Source: Berberis thunbergii
Lineage: Eukaryota > Streptophyta > Magnoliopsida > Ranunculales > Berberidaceae
Direction: 5' to 3'
Assembly: GCA_003290165.1 (NCBI GenBank)
Contig: QNQO01000522.1
Location: 496,001 to 560,000, forward strand
DNA length: 64,000 nucleotides
Position numbers and translations under genes: made by a program. Positions 11,148 through 22,697 of the stretch are shown piece by piece. Numbering within the stretch: the first letter of the stretch is position 1; each line of letters starts with the position of its first letter. The notes below the pieces were generated by a model that saw only the letters and a list, made by a program, of their open reading frames with translations, ran no database searches and had not been told where the DNA came from.

Positions 11148-11923
11148 GTAAAATAACAGTTCTCGACTCTTTTAATTCTCTTTTATGATGTCTGTTTAGT
11201 ATGAAGCATTCAAAATAAGAGGCTGCCAAGTTTTAATCACAAATGATCTATAAATGACTTCTAAGCAAGTTCTATAACTAGTTACCTATTGTTCTAAGGT
11301 CTGCCTGGTATTAAAATTGGTAGGATTTCATGAAGTTTGGATGCTGCATGTTCTAAGGTCTGCATGTTCTAATGTTCATCCTATTGTTAAGCATTTCAAG
11401 TTGTTGTCTGTATAGTGTATACAGTACAGATATGCTGATTTTTTAAGTATATGTTGCCTGTAATGCTTCCATTTATCCCTTCTAGTTCCAGCTATGCTAA
11501 TTTTTTAAGTAGTTTTGAATGGAAATAAGTATATGCTGACTGGTCTTTGTTAGTTTCCTTTAAAAAAAATTTGTTTTTTTTGACAAAGTAAGTTTTGTTG
11601 TTAGGATGGTAGAAACTCCAATATTGGATACTTGTCCTTTCAAATTACCTATTGACCTTTTTTTTTCACACACTGTGTCCTATGGTCAAGAAGTGTGGAT
11701 GACTAGGCGTGTGGTTAGGTGGTTATTCTCTCTTGATTATATGGAGCTACCTTAATTCTTTTAATTAGATGATGAAAAGATTGGAAACGAATCTGTAGGC
11801 AATGTTTACAAAGAGCACATCACTGCAGCAACCTTTGAATCCATAAAAATAAAATCTGATTAAGCCAAACTAAAGTGCAAGTCATCAATATACTGATTAT
11901 GTTAGTGGAACTGGAATTTGCAG

Positions 11924-12351
11924 ATCCGGCAAAATGATAGATTAGCTGTTAGCAAGCTGGTTAACAGCTTAACGAGAGGTGCAGTTCGTTCACCACTGGC
12001 TCAGTGCCTCTTGATCCGTTATGCTAGTCAGGTACACGTCTTTCTTTCAAACATTACAAAGAATGTGACATTGTCTTGTGTATCATTCCAAGTATGGTTT
12101 GAAATGATTTTTTGCAGGTTATTCGTGAGTCAAGCCACAACAGCCAAACTGGAGACTGCCCATTTTATGATTACCTGGAGAGTTGTCTGCGACACAAAGC
12201 AGAAATGGTGATATTTGAAGCTGCTAAAGCAATAACAGAACTAAGCAATGTGACCAACAGGGAATTAACTCCTGCTATCACTGTTCTGCAACTCTTTTTA
12301 AGTTCATCCAAACCAGTGCTTCGTTTTGCTGCTACCCGCACTCTGAATAAG
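11924..12351 (+). pseudogene. COPG: Coatomer subunit gamma fragment
   Basis: Two exons, 11924-12031 and 12118-12351, with clean GT-AG borders. They read IRQNDRLAVSKLVNSLTRGA, VRSPLAQCLLIRYASQ, then [45 protein letters not shown] and [15 protein letters not shown]. This is the HEAT-repeat N-terminal half of gamma-COP, a COPI vesicle coat subunit. Both exons are open and well conserved, so capture looks recent. Neighbouring coatomer exons are absent. It is the last cargo piece before the right arm of element 1. Confidence 0.92.
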
Positions 12352-13310
12352 GTAGATTTCTTTCCACATAAGATCATTGTGGTGTACGCACTTTACCTCG
12401 AAATTTGATTGATTCTCTCCAACCTGCACCATCACCCTCTTAAATTTTTTTTTTTGGGGGGGGGGGGGGTGAGAGAAGGGATATTAGAAAATTCAATTGT
12501 GCTGTTTTGAAGCACCCACCTTGCATCTAGATTTATTGCTATCTAAATGGAGAGAGTTGTTGTTAGAATTTTGGTTATGGATTTGTATTTTCCATACTAT
12601 GGTTGTTCAAGAGAAAATGAAATATAGGTTTATATTGACTTGTGACATCAATTTATATTTTCCATAATGCAGCCAAACAATTAGAAAAATCAATTTCTAT
12701 CAACACAATAAAGAGGCAACCTAGTATGTTGTTTCATTCTCACTCATCATGCCATACTCTTTTTGTTCTGAGAAATACCTTTTGACAGTAAGTGCAAAGT
12801 AGTGTTCACAAATCACAACCAGAAAAATTGACACCCAATAACATATGTATATATGTATAGATCACTGTGAGTAGCTAGTTGCTATGTAGAAAAATGTTTC
12901 ATTTATACATCAGTTTTTTTCTTATTCGTATGGATCACTAATACATCGTCTGCATTATATTTGATTTCCCAGGATGAACTTTTTGAGTAATCCATTTAAA
13001 TAGAAATCCATTTAAAAACTAAACTTTGTTGTAATTATGTGTGTTAATGGTGTTTTAGGACCTCAAAATTGCGTCTCTCGTAGCAGCAGCATTGCGTCTC
13101 TCGTAGCAGCAGCAACATTGTTCCACTTTCTTTGTATTTGAGATATTTAAGTTTGTGTGTGTCATTGTATTTGAGATATTATTTGACTAAATGTAATACA
13201 TTTTCTTATTAATTACATTACTTTGCCTCCATTATTTGATAGATTTTGACTCAATGATTCAAAGTCATTTGATAGCAAAAAAAAAAAAATTTATTTAAAA
13301 AAAAAAAAAT
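12352..13310. other. Non-coding inner right flank of element 1
   Basis: Holds a T10G13-like tract at about 12449-12470 and two copies of ATTGCGTCTCTCGTAGCAGC near 13069-13110. The block from about 13090 inward matches 51415-51610 in element 2: a CATTGTATTTGAGATATT stretch, then TTGACTCAATGA. It is therefore part of the element backbone, not captured cargo. No gene seen. Confidence 0.6.
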
Positions 13311-13695
13311 TTGCCACAGTTTTAAACCGTGGCTAACTATTGCAACGGCTAAAAACCGTGGCTAGGGTTAGCCACGGCTTAAAACCGTTGCTACTTAATT
13401 AGACACGGTTTATAACCGTTGCTAATATCTACACCTTGTCACGGCTTAAAACCGTTGCTATTGTTGCCACGGCTAAAAACCGTTGCTATTATTATTGCAA
13501 CGGTTTATAACCGTTGCTAATTGCTGAAAATCACGCCCCCCCATTCAAGCATAAAACCGTTGCTACAAATTTAGCAACGGTTTATAGCCGTTACAAAGGA
13601 TTTCGCGACGCCCCTGCAGTCCACGGCTCTTAGCCGTGGCAATGGCTTACGCCCACGGTATAGAACCGTTGCTAATGGGGGTTTTTGGTGTAGTG
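13311..13695. repeat. Right terminus and subterminal palindrome array, element 1
   Basis: About fifteen units of the form GCAACGGTTTATAACCGTTG, ending in GTTTTTGGTGTAGTG. Read inward from the end it carries the same GGCGTCGC module and TTTTAT...GATTT spacer as the left end. A C/G run (CCCCCCC near 13535) lies within the spacer. Confidence 0.85.
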
Positions 13696-14248
13696 TAGTC
13701 TTGCTGACCTGCACAAGTAACGCACGTGACCCACGAACCACCTTTGTGGTGGTCAATGGCATTCCGATGCTAAAGTCACACAGGGATCTGAGGAAGGTGT
13801 AATGTTGTAAACATTGAATTTGTAGCTTACCAACCTCATGTCTTATTTAAAGTGCAAGAGTTCTGATTCAACTAGGCCATCGATGGCATAGTTTAGGAAG
13901 AAGATCTTCATGGAGATGCTTCTCTAATTAGGAATCATGTTGTAGAAGGGAAGTTTCATGTTAGCCTCGTGCTCCAAGATATGTGAGAAATAGTTTCGTA
14001 TTAGTGGGTAATCAGTAAGAAGAAGTTTCCCTACATGATATGTACTCAAGTATTTGCTTCCTAGTTGGAAGTGGAGAGTTTTTGTAGTTGTCTGTCTGAA
14101 GTTGATCCTCGAGATACTTGCCTTAGTAGGGCTTATGGGTATTGAGAATAGCTGTGAGACACGTGGGCGTAGCGAGCTATAAGAGTTCAGGTCTGTTTAG
14201 CAGACTACATTGAGCGGGCTTAAAACAGCTTGGGCTGGATCAGTGTTG
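13696..14248 (-). repeat. Truncated 3' LTR of copy A
   Basis: Matches 33000-33560 of copy B and 21390-22610 of its own 5' LTR (CTGCACAAGTAACGCACGTG onward). It is truncated on both sides: by the CACTA terminus on the left, and by a deletion on the right that removes the TGTATCATCA end and the polypurine tract. Confidence 0.75.
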
Positions 14249-14327
14249 GGCTGACCCTTCTATTTTCTTTGCTTTTGAAAATATTGCTATGTTCATATTC
14301 TGATTAAAATGTTTTTTTGTCTTCTTC

Positions 14328-16741
14328 ATGGCTCAACAAAACCTTCTTCATGACGCAACCTTGGCGAGGGGCCTTGAGTTTTTCGAAGACAGGTTGTTTT
14401 CTGAACCCGGTCTTGCTAAAATTCGTAAGAAATTTGGGGTCCCTGAGGACCTGCCATTGTCTATTTTGAAGGGTGACCAGACGCCAATGTCACCACCGGT
14501 GGGGTTCATCTGCTTGCACCGGGGGGATGCTTCAAACCGGAGTACGCTTTTCCTATTCTAGATGTGATTTGGGAATTATTGAACTTCCTTGGGATTCCTT
14601 CGACCCAGTTGGGGCCTAGTGGATACAAGATCATCCTTCTTATTTTGATTAGGGCGAAGGAAGCAAGTGTCCGTGTGACTCCACGAGTGATCCAGTTGCT
14701 GACTTCTTCTCGGTTGAAGAGTAACGTTGTATGTAAGATGACATCGTTGGCTTGTTTCGTAAATGCCAGATGACTTCAAGTTTTGGAAGAAGTATTGCTT
14801 CTTAGCCCCCGCGGATTCAAAGTACTTCCAGTTCCGTCTGCTCGAAGGGGAGTTCAGACCACTCCGTAAGTACAATTTTTTCTTCTAGTTTCGCTGCACT
14901 TGATTGTGTGCTAATTGTCGCTCGTGCTTTTTTGCAAGACGATTTCCCACTACTCCTCTTACCCTAGAGAAGCAAAACACTATGGAGATGTTCTGTGGTT
15001 TGCAACTTCATTCGCAGTGGACTATGGGACAACTGACACATGACCTCTATTTTTTACCGAACATCGCGAGTTAAGCTTGAAGATGGGGCCCTTCTAAGAA
15101 GTGGAAGGTCATTGGGGCCAAAGCTTTTGTGTTGACTGACACGAAGGAGTCGTCTGAGACGCTTGCCTCCTTTGTGAGTTCGAAGAGGTCTAGCATCAGA
15201 ACTGGGTCGTCTTCAACACGACATACTTCAGTGACTGAAATATGCGAGTCTGATCGGCTCGTCAGGGCGGAGGCCGGTGTATCTGGCTAGGAAAAAGACT
15301 ACCTTCGATTTGTAGGGGTCGACGACATGTCAAATCTCAATGCTACGCAGGCGAAAGCTTTGAGTGAGCTGCTGATGAGGGTTGCAATGGTGGCCTCTAC
15401 CGATGCTGATTCACGCGATACTGCTTTGGTAGAAGGTTCCCATAAAGATTCGCCCAAGATTCTGGAGTTTGATCATCCTGCTAGTGCACTGTCTGATAGT
15501 GGTTGTGGTGGCACATGCCAAGTTTCTTGTAGTCCGCATTAATTACCATCTCATTTCAGGCCACAACTCAAGGTGTTGGAGGGTCCTTTGGATAACTCGT
15601 TTCCTCCTCTTCCTCCGGATCTTGTTAATCTGTCTGGCACTAAAGTTTCAGTTGTTCGTGAGAAGGGAAAATTTGCGAAGGAGAGCCTAGGAGCAGTGGT
15701 GACTTCGAAGGGTGGTGCCAGTGTATTTCCTGACTCAAGGGAGCTTCAACAGGATGCATGGATCAGCCTCTTTGTGTTGGACTTAATAAAATGAGCACCT
15801 AGGTCTGACATATAAGTAAGCGTCATAGTTGGCTGATAGATTACGCTCCAAAACCCAAGGATGAAATGCTAGAGGGGCGTATGGATAAGGGTTTAAAGTA
15901 CCTTATGCTGGGTATGTCTCACTTGAGTCAAGTGGTCATTCCTGGAATAGAAGTCGAGGCGGCTCGTGAGAGAGTGTACACTGTGGAGCGTGTCTTTTCA
16001 CACATGCAAGCATTGTTTCCACTGCACTATGAAATTGAGCGGCTGAGGAAGCAGGCTTAAGACAAGTCAGAGCAGTCAGTTGTGGTTGCTGAGGTTCGTC
16101 TACAAGCCCTTGAGCGTGATCTAGCACATGCGGTGTTTGTGAGGGATAGATTCAAATAGAAGTTGGACTTGGCCCGCCAAGACATGGAGGTCGCACAAAA
16201 AATAGCAACTGAGGCGCGTTCTGTACTGCGGTCTCTCGCTGAAGAGAATGCTTTGAAGGAGGCTGAATTGGCTACTCTGAAGCAACAATTAGAGTCCGAT
16301 GTGGAGTTCAATGCTCGAGAGACAAGGAAAGTCGAGGACCATCTCAAATTGGAGATGTACGAGCTCAGCGTTGTGAAGAGCAGTTTGGCTATAGAGCAGT
16401 CTTAGGTTGATGCATTGACTTGCAAGTTGGAGCGTGAATTTGCTGAGGCTAAGGCACGAGAGGAAGAACTTATGTAAGAATAGGGCAAGTGCGAGTTCTG
16501 ATGGGTCATACACGGCAAGTTTGAGATACTAGCGCTGATGAAGGAGGAACATCTGGAGTGGGATCTTGGTTGATATAAGAAGATGTTGTATGTAGACTTG
16601 TCTGTTGCCTTTGCATTGTCAGACAAATAGGGTGGTTTGGACCATGATGCTCAGGTCGTCATGTGTATGCACGCGAACCCTGCCCCTTCCTCTGTTAAGC
16701 TTAGCTCTTCTGTTTCATTAACTTCTCCTGATCTGGAGTAA
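14328..16741 (+). pseudogene. Antisense accessory ORF of the LTR element, copy A
   Basis: On the strand opposite gag, just inside the 3' LTR. The ATG opens an N-terminal domain (MAQQNLLHDATLARGLEFFE, then LPLSILKGDQTPMSPPVGF). Its layout resembles the plant 'putative gypsy type transposon' domain (Transposase_28-like). The related copy B reading (34100-34465) is clearer. A GT-AG intron-like break lies near 14865-14940. The 3' half (about 15850-16600) is rich in E, K, L, A and R with heptad-like spacing, suggesting coiled coil. Frameshifts and stops break the frame several times. Antisense extra ORFs are known in some Tat/Retand-type gypsy elements; this assignment is by position and composition. 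Confidence 0.55.
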
Positions 16742-19381
16742 ACTTTGTGTACTTGTACCCATTTTGCTTTGTCTGTTAATCAAAACATTTTGACTGTACT
16801 CTGTACTTGTTTTGTATTCGTTGTCCCTATTGTATGTTTTTCGTTACGCCTTGTCGTCCTACTTTGGCATAGATTGGTTGGATTGATAAGAAGTTAAATG
16901 CTATGTCTGCTGCTGAGAGCTTGACCATTTGTGTTATGAATGACTCCGAGTCACTGTTGCATAGTGATCTTCGATAGTGGGCATGTCGCAGACAGTTTTG
17001 CTGAGAGTTGCGTTACCCGAGCTGTGACTTGTCCTTAAGGTAAGCTGCTGAAGGCTTATCTTGCTTGTCTGATTTTTCGGTTGCGGCTGCTACCATAGGC
17101 GAATTGCGATAGCCAAGCTTACGCGTTGGAGCATTTGTACAGAGTCAGGCGTCATAAGCTCAAGCTGACATTCTATGTAGCCTCTATCCGGGCATTGGTT
17201 GGATGATCTATGTGTCGGCGTGAGTGGGGACTACAGGTCTTGGGTTTATAATTTGGCGACCAGGCTGAAAAGCAGTGGTCCTGCGGTGAGCCATCGAAAT
17301 CAATTTGGGACTAACTAGGCTCCCGCCTTCCAAACCATTTATGCCTGTGCACTGGGAGCTACAAGACTGGGCTTTGATTAGAAGCTTTCGTTGTCGGTCC
17401 TCACTAGCTATGCTTACCTGATTGATTTCGGTGATCATCAACTGCCAAGGGGCGATGATCCCTGGTGAGTCGTCGTCACCAGACGTGATAGCAGTGATTA
17501 GGCTCTCACTTCCTAAATCATCGAGATCTGCGCTAGGCGGACTAGGTGTCAGGATGAACTAGAAGCCATCATCATCAGTCTCGACTTACTAAGTTTTCTG
17601 GTTGACAGAGGCTCCGCTTGCCAGAGGGCATGCGAACCTACGTCAACAATAATGGTGCGTTGTATCGACAAAATTACCCTAAATCAATTAATGATCCGTA
17701 GGTACGATTCGTGTGTTAGATTTGATCAAGATTTGTAGTGCTCGCGCGAGGCATGTGGTGGAATATTGTTTGAATAGTAGGCTGAGCCCATGGGCCAGTA
17801 GAGGCGGGGCTAGAGTTTCCTGTATGATTGAGCTACATGTACGGTGTAGATCGCTCGGGGAGACGTGTACGGTGCAGGCTATGAGACAGCTGAGTATCGG
17901 TTACTCCCTCTCAACTGATGGGTTTGCATACAACGTCATTAATTGAATGAACGTGGCCTGTGCAGTTTCCTTGGGAACTGTCGTCTCCTCATTTCCCATA
18001 CGATATTCGATGTTGACCTTTAATGATGAAGCGCTCATTTGGTGAACCATCATGTCTATATAATGGTGTTTCCAATCATTGTAGGCACTATCTTTTACAA
18101 AGCGTATCTCTTGTAATGTTCTTGCTTGAAGAAAATGCTTTGGATTTTTCAAAAGCTGAAGGGAGATCTCCATCAAAGAAATCTTCGAATGTTCTGACAT
18201 TTGTAGTGATCGGGGACGGTGATAATCATTGTTATGCATGGTCACATGTTTTGGGCACGTAGTTGATATGTTTAGATCTCATAATTTCATCTCATATTGC
18301 GGAGAGGTAATATGGATTTCCTCCCAAAAGATGATCCACAGTGTTACCTTGTGTCGTTGCGTCTGCATGTACGCTTCTCGCTGCTAACTCATGACTGATC
18401 AAAGTGTTAGCCGATGCACGATGCTTCCGAGGGTGGTATCTCTGAGTCACCCAGAGTACCACGCATGTGAAAAATGTCCTCGCTTGGCAGAATTGTTAGA
18501 CAGGATTGCTTCGTCACATGCGGCCACCCTCATCTGCCTTCTTCCACCTCCTCTAGGGGACTGAAAGTCGTTTAAGGAATTCTACAAGGACGTAGGATGC
18601 CTTTTGTGTAAGTCAGTCGTTCGTTGTAAGGTTTCTATCGCTGTCGGCGGGTCGCTTTGTCGGGGTGATTCGACGGAGCAATCAGTTGCTTTGTGCTTTC
18701 AGCCCCCCCCCCGCTACGTTGTCCTTGATCTTGGGAAGGGCTCGAGCAACGTTCATTTGAATATCTTTGTTGTTGCTTGCATATAGCTTGCCCCGGAGAG
18801 GTCACTTGGTCTACTTTGGATACTTTTGCCTTCTTTTGATCTCCTCGCGTAGTTGGGTTCTATATCTTTACTCCATGACTTACTAGATTTAGATGCTTGT
18901 AGTATGTAGTCTTTTGTATCCGTCTTTGGGCGATTGTTGTTACATCTTTCAAGTAGTCAATAGAGTTTGTCTTCGTAATTCTTTCTTTATTTCTTAAATA
19001 ATTGCAAATCACATAAATCTTTAAGAACTAAAATTCTACATTGACTATGGAAAGGGAAATAAAAAATTGATATAAACTGATTTTTGATAGGGAGAAATTG
19101 ATTTTGGCCTTGAAGTGAATTCTGATGGCCCTTGTGGATAGTTTGTATTCTCAGTGGGCTGTTGAGTTTTGCTGACGTTCACAGAGATTACTGGAGAGTT
19201 AACCTTGTAAGGGTGTTAATCTCGCTGCCGACGTAATGTTGAGGGGTTGTACCCCAGGTTGCCTCATTCTCTCCAGTCCGCTGTGTTGAAAGCAAATTGC
19301 TCATGTGTCGCTTGACGGTAATGCTTCTGCAGTCACTCAGCCTGGCATCAGTTCAGATTGCTCTGCGTGACCTTGTTGGAT
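16742..19381. other. Internal region of copy A without recognisable domains
   Basis: Where polymerase would be expected between protease and the 3' end, no RT, RNase H or integrase motif can be read on either strand. One or two copies of the roughly 125-base unit expanded in copy B occur near 17220-17340. Most of the region matches 36290-39140 of copy B. Confidence 0.55.
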
Positions 19382-21201
19382 CTAGGAACATTCTATCTGC
19401 TTCAGTGAAGCGTAATGGTAGCCTCGTGTCGTAGATTGGTCTCTACATATCGTTGCTTTAGAGTGGTTAGCAGTGTACTTAACGCACTGGTGAAGGGTGG
19501 AGACTGCTGCTTCCATCTGGTGGAGCCATGGTCTTCCTAAGATAGGTTTAAGGTAGACGGTGTGTCCACTACCATGAAGTCCAGAAACAAGACCTTTCTC
19601 AGTTGTGGTTCTCCTGCAACTACAGCTAACCTTATTTTCCCAATTGGAAAGCATTTCTCTCCGCTGAATCCAATCAGCGGATAGTTTGAAGACATCAGGT
19701 TCTCCTCTAAGTCCATACTGCGGAGCGCGTCGTAGAACAGGACGTTGAGTGAGCTCTCTGTGTCTACCTGGGCTTTCTTCACCTCCAAACATGCTATGGA
19801 GACCGAGATGACTAAGGCGTCGTTGTGCGGCACTCAGACTCCTTTATTTCTTTAAATGACCCCCTCGCTCCTTGGATCATTTTGGTAACTTCTCAGAGTT
19901 CAGGAATTCTTTTAGCTTTCCCTTGCAGATCGAGTACTCAATCTCATACATCAGACTCTTGCAGTCGTTGGTGTCATGGCCGTTCTCCTTCTGGTACTAG
20001 CAGTATTTGTTGTTGTCACGCTTGGAGGGCTTTTCGCGTGTTTTGGGGCCACTTCAAATCTTCCCGTTTTTCATGGAGTTTAGTATGTCCGACAGGCTAG
20101 AAGTGAGGGGTGTCTCAACTCTAGATCCAATGTAGTTGGACGCTTTCTCTAGCCTGGACCGGCCAGGGTCTGACATGTTGTCACTACGCTTCCTTTTGCT
20201 CATTTATTTATCCTTGCTTCTCTTCCCCTCCTCATCCTTCAGAAAGGTGGGTTTTTTCTGACCTTCGGCCTTCCCTTTTACAGTCCTCAACTCCTTTAAG
20301 GAATGTTCTTTTGGGTGCTCTTGAGAAGCTCTGTTATATCTAAAAGGGTTCCAAGGTGAGGTATTCGTAGAGTTTTCCATCTTTTAGGCCCGCGGTGAAA
20401 GCTGTCACGGTTGTGTCATCGCTACAACCGTCAATGAGTATCAGCTTGTTGTTGAAGCGAGTGACATACTCTCTAAGCGTCTCATTGAATCTCTGCTTTA
20501 GAGAAAGTATGTAATGTGGGTCTTTTTGGAAATGCTGACTCCCGACAAATCACATCAGAAACTCTTTTGCCAGCGTTTTCAAGGATTCGATTGACCTCGG
20601 CAGGAGGCTGTGGAATCATGTTAGCATTGACTTCTTCAAGCTGGTTGGAAAAATCCCGTACATTGCCGACTTCGATCCTTCTTTGAGGGCCATTACATGT
20701 TGGTAATGGCGCAAGTGGTTGAATGGGTCGGTGATTCCATGATGGAAGTCGAGCTTCGGAGGAATAAACTTCTTCGGAATGGCCTCATTCATAATGCGAT
20801 CTACAAATGGTGGGACAAAGAGACGGTACTGCACATCTGGGGTCGAGTACCCTATGAGGAGGGGGTTTTGAGGGCCGAGCCATTCTACCCTGGCAGTTGG
20901 CTCTACATTAACCATACATCCTTATCTAGTCCAATGGGAACTAGTGAGGGTTTAACTCTCTTGTGCTTGCTCTCTGACGTCCTTTGGAGATGGAGACCCA
21001 TGTTGCTCTTGGTCTCTTTTAACAGGTGGAAGGGTTTATTGGGCGAAAGCCTTCACCACTTTGGCGATCTGCTTGAGATGACAACATATTTATGTTGGGG
21101 TCCATCGTTGCTATTGTCGATGAGAGGGCGTGAGTGTGTTGCCCGTGCATAATCGGAACCTTTGAAAGAGGCGCTACAGTGCCAGCTGGAGCATTTGACA
21201 T
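19382..21201 (-). pseudogene. Gag and aspartic-protease remnant of copy A
   Basis: Minus strand, broken by frameshifts. A gag N-terminal piece (21201-21019) is followed by the gag core at 20915-20616, with VPPFVDRIMNEAIPKKFIPP and DPFNHLRHYQHVMALK, the typical plant gypsy gag pattern. A zinc-knuckle-like piece near 20000-19900 has an in-frame stop. The protease-like part at 19833-19537 reads HNDALVISVSIACLEVKKAQ, then VDTESSLNVLFYDALRSM. The expected active-site triad D-(S/T)-G reads D-T-E, so the protease is probably inactive. Neither reverse transcriptase nor integrase follows. Confidence 0.75.
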
Positions 21202-21329
21202 GTCCCCTTGTTCTTCGTTTTTACGTGATCTCGTAAATTTGTTAGTGAAAGGCTAGGAAATTTGTTAGTGATGTTAGTGAAAGGCTAGGAAATGATGATA
21301 TTAGTGAAAAGCTAGGAAATTTGTCGTCC

Positions 21330-21347
21330 CCACAGACGACGCCAAAC
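21330..21347 (-). other. Primer-binding region of copy A
   Basis: Immediately inside the 5' LTR on the minus strand: GTTTGGCGTCGTCTGTGG. It resembles the TTTGGCGCCGTCTGTGG sequence that follows the 5' LTR of many plant gypsy elements, and it fixes the inner border of the LTR at 21348. Confidence 0.7.
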
Positions 21348-22697
21348 TGATGCAGTCATTTTCCACTCCCTGCTTTGACCTGATCCTGCTGACCTACACC
21401 AATAATACATGTAAGCCATGGACCACTGTTGTGGTGGCCGATGGCACTCCGATGATAAAGTCAAACAGGGATCTGAGGAAGGTTTAATGTCATAAACAGA
21501 GAATTTGTAGCGTACCATAGCTTACCAACCTCATGTCTTATTTATAGTCCAGGAATCCCGGTTTGACCAGGCCATCGATGGAGTAGTTTAAAAGGGAGAT
21601 TTTCATGGAGATATTTTTCTAATTATTAATCGTGCTATAGAAGGGAAGTTCCCTGTTAGCTCTGTGCTACTAGATACACGGGAGCTAGTTCCCTATCAGT
21701 GGGTAATCCGTAATAGGGAGATTCCCTGCGTGATATGTACTCTAGTATTTGCTTCCTAGTTGGAAGCAGAAAGCTGATGTAGTTGCCTGTCCGTAGTCGA
21801 TCTTCAATATACTTGCCTTAGTAGGGCTTACGAGTATTGAGGATAATTGTGAGCAGTGTCTAAAAATCGTTAGGCGAGCAGGTGCCTAACGCCCAGGGGC
21901 CTAGGCGATCTTAGGTTTTGTATTATAACTTTAATAATTTACAAAAGTTAAGCATAATACTTTATCAATTACATCCAATTTAATGCCAATATACATATGC
22001 AAAATTTAAAAACATGAAAAATTAACAATCATGAACAAAATTTATTAAAACTCAAATGACTGAAGTTGGTCATGATGGGTACTTTATATAAAATTGAATT
22101 TGTGGACAAATATGCAAACCTACTATTTTATTTTTCTTCAAATTGCATGAATAACCTCAGTCATGTTTGATAAAATCTACGTTAGTATAATTGGTACTGG
22201 CAGATACTTTGAGAATTCCAATAAATAATCATCATTTGCTACATTTAGAAATATACTGAATAAAAAACAATGAAATAGTTTACTTCTAAAAAAAAAAATA
22301 ATAATAAAATAAGAACACAATCAGCCTTATTAAAAAATAAAAAAATAAAAATAAAAATTGCCCAGACCACGTAGAGCCCGCCTAGGCCGCCCAAACCCGC
22401 CAAGAACTGCCCGGACTGCCTAGAACCTCCCAGACTGCCCATAACCGCCCAAACTGCCCGCCCAGCCATTACTTTGGGTGGTTTTCCACCTTCGCCTAGG
22501 CCAATTTTTGAACACTGGATGTGAGAGACGTGGGCGTTGCGAGCTATAAGAGTTTGGGTCCATTTAGCAGACTGCCTTGAGCGGGCTTAAAACCGTTTGA
22601 GTCGGATCAGTGTTGGGCTGACCTGGAGCCCGCAGTTCCTCGAGATCATCATGACACGTGTATGGCTCAGAGGTGTTACCATTTTGGTGTATCATCA
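21348..22697 (-). repeat. 5' LTR of copy A, carrying a hAT insertion
   Basis: Bounded by TGATGCAGTC on the left and GTATCATCA on the right, the same ends as in copy B. Without the 664-base insertion it is about 680 bases. The flanking bases after it are GTAGG; the matching duplication on the far side has been lost with the truncated 3' LTR. Confidence 0.8.
21854..22517. mobile_element. hAT-type non-autonomous element in the copy A LTR
   Basis: Ends CAGTGTCTAAAAATCG and CAATTTTTGAACACTG are imperfect inverted repeats of the hAT CAGTGTTC type, with GCCTAGGC-rich arms next to each end. The flanks ATTGTGAG and GATGTGAG fit an 8-base target duplication with two mismatches. The other LTR copies lack this block and give the empty site. 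The core is AT-rich with no transposase. Similar GCCTAGGCGG-rich ends occur in the 1.36-kb tandem units. Confidence 0.8.

Larger units (their letters stand above)
5876..13695. mobile_element. CACTA-type element 1, non-autonomous composite with gene cargo
   Basis: Begins CACTACACCAAAAA and ends TTTTTGGTGTAGTG, the inverted CACTA terminus of En/Spm-type DNA transposons. About 370 bases at each end are arrays of short palindromic units of the CCACGG...CCGTGG type. Between them lie intron-containing fragments of seven plant genes and no transposase. Both ends carry the same asymmetric modules: a GGCGTCGC motif about 90 bases in, then a TTTTAT...GATTT spacer, and further inward a TTTGACTCAATGA block. 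Element 2 has these modules only at its right end. The flanking triplets differ (TTT on the left, TAG on the right), so no target duplication is visible. Cargo diverges from about 9300-9720: three fragments read toward the left end and four toward the right. It is best read as two right halves joined head to head, or a single element that arose by abnormal transposition. Confidence 0.85.
13696..22697 (-). mobile_element. LTR retrotransposon copy A (Ty3/gypsy-type, polymerase-less), minus strand
   Basis: Runs right to left. The 5' LTR is 21348-22697, and just inside it is the primer-binding region. Gag and protease remnants lie at 21201-19382, then a long region without polymerase domains, then an antisense ORF (14328-16741), then a truncated 3' LTR (13696 to about 14248). 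Copy B at 32974-52486 is the same family and confirms the layout. The outer 45 or so bases of the 3' LTR are missing where CACTA element 1 ends, and the LTR/polypurine junction near 14248 is deleted relative to copy B. No reverse transcriptase, RNase H or integrase motif is visible, so the copy is non-autonomous. Confidence 0.75.

Noticed and set aside
5876..13695. Helitron or Pack-MULE as the vehicle for the gene fragments
   Set aside because: No Helitron TC start or CTRR hairpin end and no 9-bp Mutator duplication was seen. Termini, arrays and the GTA duplication of element 2 fit CACTA.
16742..19381. Possible reverse transcriptase or integrase region in copy A
   Set aside because: No YxDD, DDE or HHCC-like motif could be read on either strand, in copy A or in the matching part of copy B.
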